Assembly: GCA_944324435.1 (NCBI GenBank) | Contig: CALUWH010000017.1 | Span: 1 to 43,136, forward strand | Length of the DNA stretch: 43,136 bases | Direction: 5' to 3' | Origin: Candidatus Gastranaerophilales bacterium | GTDB lineage: Bacteria > Cyanobacteriota > Vampirovibrionia > Gastranaerophilales > Gastranaerophilaceae | Notes under the pieces: generated by a model | What the model was told of the DNA's origin: nothing | Databases searched by the model: none | Seen by the model: the letters and a program-made list of their open reading frames with translations, nothing else | Shown: positions 31,283-37,365 of the stretch, piece after piece | Position numbering within the stretch: the stretch's first letter is position 1 | How the letters are laid out: each line of letters starts with the position of its first letter | Translations under genes and position numbers: made by a program

Positions 31283-32281
31283 ATGAAGTACAAAAAATTG
31301 ACAGAAGAACAAATTGTTATATCACTGGATAGACTAACCAGATTTAAGAATACAAAAGAAAAATATTTAAGAGTCTTTTTTGATATAATTCTATCCTGCC
31401 TTATGGAGCCTAAAATAAAAAAAAGTGATTTGGGAAGCTGGAAATTTTCTGAAATAAAAAATTGTGCACAAGAAATTTTTAACAGTTCCCTGATACGGCG
31501 AGCCGAACCAAACTTATCAATCAACAAGACATTGAAAGATTATGAAAATAGTGTATTCAAGAATGATGAGTCAGTTCAAGAACTTCTTAATAATGAAATA
31601 GACTATAACTCCGCTCTGAATTATATAAAAAAAGACAGTGTGGTTAATTTACGCTGGCTCAAGTCTATAAGCTTATCAAAAGGAGACTTGCGTGCACTTA
31701 GAGAACGTTATCAGCTTAAATACCCTGTAGAAAAGGTCATACTAGTCGAAGGACTAACAGAAGAGATTCTGCTCCCTGCATTTTCTAAATTCTTGGGGTT
31801 TGATTTTTATACTAAGGGAATCCAAATTATTGCTGCCGGCGGTAAAAATCAGGTAGTAAAAATGTATTATAAACTTATTGAGGAGCTTAAAATCCCCATT
31901 TTTTTGCTTTTGGATAAAGATGCAGAAGATAATATTGCTCAGATAAAGCCCAGATTAAGACAAGAGGATCAAATTCATTTAGTTTCCTGCGGTGAGTTTG
32001 AAGATTTATTACCCAAATCGCTGATTGTAAAGTCCGTCAACTCCTGTCTCCAAAATTTCGCAAAGATTGAAGAAGAAGAACTGGATGACAAACAATCAAA
32101 AGTTTATAACCTGGAAAATATTTTTAAAACTAAAGGGCTTCATGAGTTTAAAAAAGCGGAATTCGCAAAACTTGTAAGAATGAATATATCTCAAAGCAGC
32201 GATATTTCTTCGGAGATAAAAGATATTATCAATGAGATTGCAGCAAATAACAAACCACTTGACACTCGAATTTGTTCTTGA
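31283..32281 (+). CDS. TOPRIM-domain protein (OLD-like nuclease domain)
   Basis: A 332-residue protein with a TOPRIM fold in the second half: V-I-L-V-E-G-x-T-E-E (Glu156, Glu160/161) and L-L-L-D-K-D-A-E-D (Asp211, Asp213), with G-G-K-N-Q between. This is the metal-binding pattern of OLD-family nucleases and DnaG-like proteins. The N-terminal half (1-145) is helical and unrecognised, and no ABC-type ATPase domain is fused, unlike OLD proteins. It lies just upstream of a tRNA cluster with decayed integration traces, so a defence or mobile-element role is plausible but unproven. Start ATG 31283 chosen from the promoter spacing; a longer frame from 31223 overlaps the promoter. Confidence 0.75.
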   Translation: MKYKKLTEEQIVISLDRLTRFKNTKEKYLRVFFDIILSCLMEPKIKKSDLGSWKFSEIKNCAQEIFNSSLIRRAEPNLSINKTLKDYENSVFKNDESVQELLNNEIDYNSALNYIKKDSVVNLRWLKSISLSKGDLRALRERYQLKYPVEKVILVEGLTEEILLPAFSKFLGFDFYTKGIQIIAAGGKNQVVKMYYKLIEELKIPIFLLLDKDAEDNIAQIKPRLRQEDQIHLVSCGEFEDLLPKSLIVKSVNSCLQNFAKIEEEELDDKQSKVYNLENIFKTKGLHEFKKAEFAKLVRMNISQSSDISSEIKDIINEIAANNKPLDTRICS

Positions 32282-32350
32282 TAACATAAACCTTGTGGGT
32301 AATTTTGGCTCACATACCGAAGTATAAAGGTTTAAAATTTCATAAAATAT

Positions 32351-32423
32351 GCGCTTGTAGCTCAGCAGGTAGAGCACTCCCCTTTTAAGGGATAGGTCGC
32401 GCGTTCGAATCGCGCCAAGCGCA
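32351..32423 (+). tRNA. tRNA-Lys (anticodon UUU)
   Basis: Complete cloverleaf: acceptor GCGCTTG/CAAGCGC, D stem GCTC/GAGC, anticodon arm CTCCC-CTTTTAA-GGGAT with anticodon TTT at 32384-32386, variable AGGTC, T arm GCGCG-TTCGAAT-CGCGC, discriminator A. The top anticodon pair is a C-T mismatch. CCA is not encoded; TTTTTT follows directly. Two decayed partial copies lie downstream. Confidence 0.95.
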
Positions 32424-32441
32424 TTTTTTAATGCTTAAAAA

Positions 32442-32524
32442 CGCAAGCTACATTGTATCTCCCCAGCTAGAGAGTCCCCTTTTTAAGGCCTAGCTCGTGC
32501 TTTGTATCGAATCACACAAGCGCA
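32442..32524 (+). pseudogene. Decayed tRNA-Lys-like copy 1
   Basis: From CAGCTAGAGAGTCCCC through TTTTTAAGG, CGAATC and ending CAAGCGCA it follows the D-arm, anticodon-arm and 3' acceptor order of the tRNA-Lys at 32351. The 5' acceptor (CGCAAGC) no longer pairs and the T arm is broken by insertions, so it cannot fold as tRNA. About 85% identical to copy 2 by eye. Confidence 0.75.
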
Positions 32525-32562
32525 AAATAAAAGAGGACATATCTTGTCCTCTTTTATTTTGC
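32522..32562. repeat. 18-bp perfect inverted repeat
   Basis: Arms 32522-32539 and 32545-32562 (GCAAAATAAAAGAGGACA and its complement) around TATCT. It directly abuts the end of tRNA-like copy 1. It could terminate transcription on either strand since A/T runs lie inside the stem base. Confidence 0.8.
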
Positions 32563-32576
32563 TTATTGTCAGGGAT

Positions 32577-32670
32577 TTGAACGTTTTTGCGTTCGAGCGC
32601 GAACGAGCGGAGGCTGGAGTATTTTGCGATGTATGTAAATACAGAAGCAAAATACGGAATTGCCGTTCAA
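32577..32670. other. Strongly foldable, locally GC-rich segment (possible structured RNA)
   Basis: Nested complementary arms: TTGAACG (32577-32583) with CGTTCAA (32664-32670) enclosing two hairpins, GTTCG/CGAAC (32591-32604) and GTATTTTGC/GCAAAATAC (32619-32655) with an inner TGTAT/ATACA stem on a GTAA tetraloop. This is a three-way-junction-like layout. It lies between the two tRNA-like copies. No RNA family is recognised. Confidence 0.45.
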
Positions 32671-32703
32671 CGCGAGTGAGCAAGACAATCGCGCCCATAA
32701 AAG

Positions 32704-32787
32704 CGCAAGCTACATTATACCTCACCAGCTAGAGAGTCCCCTTTTTAAGGTTTAGCTTGCACTTTGTATCAAATCGCGCCAAGCGCA
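32704..32787 (+). pseudogene. Decayed tRNA-Lys-like copy 2
   Basis: An 84-base sequence nearly parallel to copy 1, including the identical 26-base core from CCAGCTAGAG to TTTTTAAGG and ending GCGCCAAGCGCA, which here keeps more of the intact tRNA-Lys 3' end than copy 1 does. The 5' acceptor strand is again replaced by CGCAAGC. Followed by TATTTTTT. Confidence 0.75.
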
Positions 32788-32830
32788 TATTTTTTCGTTA
32801 AAACACTGCAAGAAAGCCCTTTTTCAAAAT

Positions 32831-32903
<73 letters not shown>

Positions 32904-32996
32904 TTAACTTTTATTTTAGTATGTCCATAAATCAAATGCAAGATAAAATATCTCTCTTGATAATGTTAGCAACCCGTACAATATACATCTTCCCTC

Positions 32997-33024
32997 TTGA
33001 TATGATTTTTTTATGTGATACGAT
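32997..33024 (+). promoter_or_regulatory. Promoter of secreted TPR gene
   Basis: TTGATA (32997-33002), 16-base spacer, TACGAT (33019-33024). Predicted start near 33031, leaving a 28-base leader with GGAG. A similar CTCTTGATA occurs 40 bases upstream (32955-32962). Confidence 0.5.
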
Positions 33025-33058
33025 TTAGGAAATCTCACTTGATGAAGGAGTACGTATC

Positions 33059-34432
33059 GTGAAAACAACAAGTGTTATACTTGCAATAGCGATGATGTTC
33101 GCATTTAACTGCGTGGCTTTTGCTGTGTCTCCGGTTGAACGTTCCATAGAAAAATATACACAGGAAATTCAAGCCAATCCACAAAACTCGCTTGCGTACT
33201 CTAACAGAGCTTCTTTTAGGTTTATAAATAACGATACGGAAGGTGCAATCCAAGACTTTGACAAAGCTATTCAACTTAACCCTAATAACCCTGAACTTTA
33301 TTTAAACAGAGGCTACATAAAACAGCTCACATTGGATTATGACGGAGCAATGCAGGACTACAATAGTGCCATAAAGATAAATAGCAAATTTGCTTTCGCA
33401 TACAATAACAGGGGGGTACTAAAAGTTGCACTAAACGATATCGAAGGTGCGATGAAAGATTACGAGCAGGCTCTTGCTATAAACAGCAAATACTCCGATG
33501 TTTATTATAATAGAGCAAATCTAAAATATATGCTCAACGATAATGAAGGCGCACTCAAGGATTATAACATGGCTATTGAGCTTAACCCCAAAGATGCTGA
33601 AGCTTATAACAACAGAGGAGTTGTAAAAAAAAGACTTAACTATAATGTTGGGGCATTAAGCGACTACACACAGGCAATAGCTTTGAACCCTAATGACAGC
33701 ATAGCTTATGCTAACAGAGGACGATTGAAAAAGCTTTATTTTGATAACCAGGGTGCAGCCATTGACTTAGATCAGGCCATAGCACTTGCTGAAAAACAAG
33801 AATTTATCAAGAATGTTAAACCGCTGCTTTCAAATGAAAGCTATATAGCAGCCATTCCGGCAAAACCCGTAACTGTACAGCCCAAACAATTTGACGATTA
33901 CACAAAAATTGCACAAGCTAAGCCTGCAGAACAGCCTGTTGTAAAAAAGCAAACTGCAGAAGCAAAACCTCAAGAAAGCCTCAAACAAGCTGCGTCTAAA
34001 CAAGTTGAGCAACCGGCTGTTATAGCTCAGGCAAAGTCTGTAAAACAAGAAGTTAAGCAGGATCCTAAAACAGAAAAAATTGCAGGAGCTATTAATGCAG
34101 GTGTAGCAACTGTTCAAGCAGCTGCTAATCCTGTCATAAATACAAAAGCCGTTACAAAGAGCCCGACAACAAATATTAAACTGGCTGAAAGCTACTACAT
34201 AAGAGGGCTGCAAAAATGTGTACTAAGAGATTTGCAAGGGGCAATTGCTGATTTAAATAAGGCAATTGAAAATAATTCCCAATACGCAGATGCATACTAT
34301 TACCGAGCTGCTATAAGAAAAGAGCTGGGCGACACAGAAGGCTTCAGAAAAGATTACTCTACTGCAATCCAGATAAATCCTGCATTACAAGCTTTTAATG
34401 ACTCCAACTGTCTGTCACTTGTTAGAGGATAA
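33059..34432 (+). CDS. Exported tetratricopeptide-repeat protein
   Basis: A 457-residue protein with a Sec signal peptide (MKTTSVILAIAMMFAFNCVA, cleavage after AFA at 22). Six consecutive TPRs occupy about 41-250, with near-perfect 34-residue repeats carrying Y-x-N-R-G...A-x-x-D-Y-x-x-A-I-x-L-N-P. A Lys/Gln/Pro/Ala-rich linker (about 255-375) separates two further TPRs at the C-terminus. It is therefore periplasmic or surface-located, acting as a protein-binding scaffold; partners unknown. The GTG start at 33059 has GGAG eight bases upstream. It lies between tRNA-Thr and a recombinase remnant, so it may be cargo of an old element. Confidence 0.9.
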   Translation: MKTTSVILAIAMMFAFNCVAFAVSPVERSIEKYTQEIQANPQNSLAYSNRASFRFINNDTEGAIQDFDKAIQLNPNNPELYLNRGYIKQLTLDYDGAMQDYNSAIKINSKFAFAYNNRGVLKVALNDIEGAMKDYEQALAINSKYSDVYYNRANLKYMLNDNEGALKDYNMAIELNPKDAEAYNNRGVVKKRLNYNVGALSDYTQAIALNPNDSIAYANRGRLKKLYFDNQGAAIDLDQAIALAEKQEFIKNVKPLLSNESYIAAIPAKPVTVQPKQFDDYTKIAQAKPAEQPVVKKQTAEAKPQESLKQAASKQVEQPAVIAQAKSVKQEVKQDPKTEKIAGAINAGVATVQAAANPVINTKAVTKSPTTNIKLAESYYIRGLQKCVLRDLQGAIADLNKAIENNSQYADAYYYRAAIRKELGDTEGFRKDYSTAIQINPALQAFNDSNCLSLVRG

Positions 34433-34520
34433 CAGGCCGTAATCTTGACTAATCATAACGGGTTTACTTAACGCATTGATTTGCCATACAGGTAACTCTA
34501 TCATCGGTTTAAGCCTTTTA
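34433..34520. other. Gene-free gap after the TPR gene
   Basis: No terminator or open frame of note. On the minus strand it continues from the recombinase remnant, with scattered stops in all frames, and may be further decayed recombinase sequence. Confidence 0.4.
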
Positions 34521-34722
34521 TTACTTTCCGTTTTTTTTATCAATAAACGAATATAATCTTGCCCTTGCATATCCTACGTTTGATTCTAAATTGTTAGAAA
34601 TTCTAAAACCGCAATTTACTTCCGAGAGTAAAAAATAAACGATTTCTAAATCCCTGACTTGCAAGAATTCCCTCAACGCATCTAATATCATCTTTGTTTC
34701 TTATTGGCTCTACTGTTGCCAT
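34521..34722 (-). pseudogene. Frameshifted tyrosine recombinase (phage-type integrase) remnant
   Basis: A good ribosome binding site (GGAGGG) precedes the ATG at 34722. The first frame reads MATVEPIRNKDDIRCVEGIL...F-R-N-R-L-F-F-T-L-G, then hits a stop at 34603. The overlapping second frame continues N-C-G-F-R-I-S-N-N-L-E-S-N-V-G to a stop at 34521. Together they match the start of tyrosine recombinases (V-E-P-I-R-x-K; L-F-x-L-G-I-N-x-G-L-R-I-S-D-L). 'G-F-R-I-S' holds the conserved first catalytic Arg. The rest of the catalytic domain is absent, so it is a pseudogene. Confidence 0.75.
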
Positions 34723-34757
34723 AATAACCCTCCTTTAAACAGAAAGAAACAAAAAAT

Positions 34758-36221
34758 TTAACGCATCTCGCACAATACCTCTTCAAATACTCCTACCCAA
34801 TCTCCGGGAGCTTTTTGTCTAAATAAACGCATACTATCATACCAAGCACACTTGTCAAACTCATCATGCCATCGCCAATTTACTTCATAGGGTAAAATCA
34901 CCCAGCACGGAATCCCCATTGCTCCTGCAAGGTGTGCTAAAGATGTGTCATTACAAATAACAATATCAAGATTACTCAGTGCTGCCGCAGTCTGCTCAAA
35001 ATCCAGTAAATCCTTACCTATGTCAACAACATTATATCTTGATGTCAGCTTAGTGACTTCTTCAGAACCTTCAAATGTTTGGAAAGAATAATACTGGGTA
35101 TTGTCAACCTCAATCAATGGGAAAAATGCTTCTGTAGGAATTACTCTATCTTTGTCGTAGTATGTGTTTCCCTGCCATTTTATCCCAACTTTAATTTTAT
35201 CGTTATTAAAGAATTTTTTATGGTATTCCTCTGCCATTTTTTTATTTGGCCGAATATACCCTTCAGGATAGGCAAAAATTTTATTCCCTTTTAGCCCTAT
35301 CAGATACGGTAAACTTAAAAGTGGTGCATGTACATCAAACTCAATATTTGACTCAGGTATAAACCTGTCAATAACTTCGTCTATACCAAGTGGGTTATCT
35401 TTATAAAGCGGAGCAAGAGGTTTTTGAGGCATAAATAATAGCTTTTTACATTTCTCTGCCGCAAGCGGAAGATATCTTGAATACATTATTACGTCGCCAA
35501 AACCTGCCTCGTAATAAACAAGCAGAGTTTTATCCTTAATATTTTCGCTACGCTTCCACAAACACTCTCTTGAAGCCTTGTTGGGATATGTTTTATTCTG
35601 CAGTGCTATTGCGGTTTCCCGACACAGCCTTTTTTCAAAGTATTTAAGCCCCTTATCATAATCTTTAACCCTCATTAGTGCTAACCCGAGAAAATACTCT
35701 GTATCTTCATCATTAGGTTTTATCTTATTACAAATCTGCATAGCAGAAAGTGCATTCTTTGCCTCTCCCTCAACACTGTACAGGTGCGCAAGATTGAACC
35801 AGGCAGAATATGAGCCGGGATTAATCTTTAGGGCTTTCTCATAAAACTTGATAGCGTCTCTGTTTCTGTTTAAATTCTTAAAAGCGAGTGCAACATTGAA
35901 AAGCAGAGAAAAATTCTCCGGAAAAAGTTTTAAGACCTCGACTTCTCTGTCAATAATCTTATTGTACAATTCCCCTCGTATATATGCCTGAAACAAAGTC
36001 TCATAAAAATATGAATTAGGGTTCATTGCAATAGCTTTTTCTATCCAATCTATAGCAGCCGGAATGTCTTCCTGCTGGAGTTTTAAAACGCCCATAAGAT
36101 TATAGATTTCTGCGTTTCCACCATCAAGCTTTAAAGCTTCATTATATTTATTCTCCGCATCTTCGAGATTGCCCTCCTTATGCAGTGAAAAACCCATATT
36201 TATAATCTCATTAACGCTCAT
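34758..36221 (-). CDS. TPR-containing glycosyltransferase (GT9/GT41-like domain)
   Basis: A 487-residue cytoplasmic protein. Residues 3-205 are about six TPRs (A-I-x-F-Y-E-K-A-L-K-I-N-P type). Residues about 230-487 are a GT-B-like transferase domain: L-L-V-Y-Y-E-A-G-F-G-D-V-I-M-Y-S-R-Y (like the heptosyltransferase G-D start), K-V-G-I-K-W-Q-G-N, and the C-terminal donor-site stretch D-I-V-I-C-N-D-T-S-L-A-H-L-A-G-A-M-G-I-P-C-W-V. Such fusions add sugars to proteins or cell-surface glycans; the acceptor is unknown. AGGAGAG precedes the ATG. It follows lipA by 29 bases and may be co-transcribed with it. Confidence 0.88.
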   Translation of the reverse strand: MSVNEIINMGFSLHKEGNLEDAENKYNEALKLDGGNAEIYNLMGVLKLQQEDIPAAIDWIEKAIAMNPNSYFYETLFQAYIRGELYNKIIDREVEVLKLFPENFSLLFNVALAFKNLNRNRDAIKFYEKALKINPGSYSAWFNLAHLYSVEGEAKNALSAMQICNKIKPNDEDTEYFLGLALMRVKDYDKGLKYFEKRLCRETAIALQNKTYPNKASRECLWKRSENIKDKTLLVYYEAGFGDVIMYSRYLPLAAEKCKKLLFMPQKPLAPLYKDNPLGIDEVIDRFIPESNIEFDVHAPLLSLPYLIGLKGNKIFAYPEGYIRPNKKMAEEYHKKFFNNDKIKVGIKWQGNTYYDKDRVIPTEAFFPLIEVDNTQYYSFQTFEGSEEVTKLTSRYNVVDIGKDLLDFEQTAAALSNLDIVICNDTSLAHLAGAMGIPCWVILPYEVNWRWHDEFDKCAWYDSMRLFRQKAPGDWVGVFEEVLCEMR

Positions 36222-36250
36222 TTCTCTCTCCTAAATTTTATTTTAGCGCC

Positions 36251-37111
36251 TTATGATTCTATTTTCAAGCTGTCTTGCCAAGATTTCATCGCTTTGTAGG
36301 AGCTTCTGACAAGAGGCCCTATTTCAAAATGCTTAAACCCTGCTTTTTTCGCAAGTTTCTTTATATTTTCAAATTCTTCTAATGTATAATATTTTGAAAC
36401 CTCAAGATGAGCTTTGGACGGCTGAATATATTGACCTATCGTAACTATATCAACTCCTGCATTTTTCAGATCATAAAGAGTTTCTTCTATTTCATCAAAA
36501 TTCTCGCCCAAACCAATCATCAGACCGGATTTTGTAATCATATTTGAATTATCTTTTATATGTCTTAAAACCTCCAGCGAAGTAAAGTAGTTTCCCTGAG
36601 GCCTTGCTGTCTTAAAAATGGATTTAACGGTTTCGATATTATGGTTAAAAACGTCAGGCTTTGCTTTGATAATGGTATCAAGAGCATCTCTGTTTCCCTT
36701 GAAATCCGGGGTTAAAATCTCAATTTTAGCATCAGATATTTTTCTAATCTCATCTATACATTTCTTGAAATGTCCTGCACCTCCATCCGGTAGGTCATCT
36801 CGCGTAACTGATGTTATAACTGCATATTTAAGCCCCAATTCATTTACAGCTTCTGCAACGTGTTTCGGCTCCTCCTCGTCAAGCGGTTCGGGTCTTGCCG
36901 GAGAAATATTACAGTAACGGCAGTTTCTTGTGCAGACAGAGCCCATAATTAAAAAGGTCGCAGTATTTCTGGAATAACACTCGCTTTTGTTCGGGCATCT
37001 TGCCCCCTCGCAGACTGTATTAAGGCATTTTGTTTTTAAAATCCTTCTTACTGTTTTTGTTTTCTCTGTATCAATAATTGGTCTTTTTAAATACTCCGGA
37101 AGTCTCTGCAT
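36251..37111 (-). CDS. lipA: Lipoyl synthase
   Basis: Radical SAM enzyme inserting two sulfurs into octanoyl groups on E2/H proteins of 2-oxoacid dehydrogenases or the glycine cleavage system. The auxiliary cluster is Cys34-x4-Cys39-x5-Cys45, the radical SAM cluster is Cys60-x3-Cys64-x2-Cys67, and the C-terminal R-S-S-Y holds the Ser that ligates the auxiliary cluster. Cys29 is extra. Length 286 is normal. The ATG has GGGGA. No lipB or lipoylated protein gene is nearby. Its promoter lies in the short region shared with the small hydrophobic ORF upstream. Confidence 0.97.
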   Translation of the reverse strand: MQRLPEYLKRPIIDTEKTKTVRRILKTKCLNTVCEGARCPNKSECYSRNTATFLIMGSVCTRNCRYCNISPARPEPLDEEEPKHVAEAVNELGLKYAVITSVTRDDLPDGGAGHFKKCIDEIRKISDAKIEILTPDFKGNRDALDTIIKAKPDVFNHNIETVKSIFKTARPQGNYFTSLEVLRHIKDNSNMITKSGLMIGLGENFDEIEETLYDLKNAGVDIVTIGQYIQPSKAHLEVSKYYTLEEFENIKKLAKKAGFKHFEIGPLVRSSYKAMKSWQDSLKIES

Positions 37112-37134
37112 AATTTCCCCTTGAAAAATTTTTA

Positions 37135-37163
37135 AAATAAGTTAAAATAAGAATACATGCAAG
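37135..37163 (-). promoter_or_regulatory. Promoter of lipA
   Basis: On the minus strand TTGCAT (37158-37163), 17-base spacer, TATTTT (37135-37140), about 24 bases before the ATG. The -35 abuts the AAGGGTG/CACCCTT hairpin following the small hydrophobic ORF. Confidence 0.5.
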
Positions 37164-37200
37164 GGTGCAGCGAACACCCTTACCAACCCAGTTATCGGGT
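37163..37200 (-). repeat. Two hairpins downstream of the hydrophobic sORF
   Basis: AAGGGTG/CACCCTT (37163-37181) and AACCC/GGGTT (about 37185-37201) can form adjacent stems. In the minus-strand sense they follow the sORF stop immediately and may protect or terminate its mRNA. Confidence 0.55.
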
Positions 37201-37263
37201 TTTGTGAATTAGAACTAATGTTATTATCAGCATTAGTTCTTTTGCTGTAATTTCAACTAACAT
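37192..37263 (-). CDS. 23-codon hydrophobic ORF, type I toxin-like
   Basis: Reads MLVEITAKELMLIITLVLIH and three more residues ending basic (K-T-R), i.e. a short N-terminal polar part, one hydrophobic span and a positive tail, as in bacterial type I toxin and holin-like peptides. AGGAGG lies five bases before the ATG. The whole initiation region sits in the 19-base loop of a perfect 11-bp stem (37250-37260 with 37280-37290), a layout typical of translationally locked toxin mRNAs; a second 10-bp stem lies inside the ORF (37211-37220 with 37231-37240). No antitoxin RNA was identified. It is too short for family assignment. Confidence 0.55.
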   Translation of the reverse strand: MLVEITAKELMLIITLVLIHKTR

Positions 37264-37365
37264 TCTAACCTCCTTTCTTTTAGTTGAAATCAGTCGAAAT
37301 GTTTGTTAAAATTTTTAGCCTGTATTCCTTTTTTAATGTACTGTGTAATTATAATATTTTCTGAT

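Noticed and set aside
32483-32732. Open frames on both strands through the tRNA-like copies
   Set aside because: They run through palindromes and decayed tRNA copies and have no start signals. The region is better explained as RNA-derived or structural.
37192-37290. Riboswitch interpretation of the hairpins upstream of lipA
   Set aside because: No conserved riboswitch core recognised, and the stems are arranged around a small ORF start on the same strand, which fits a locked micro-ORF better.
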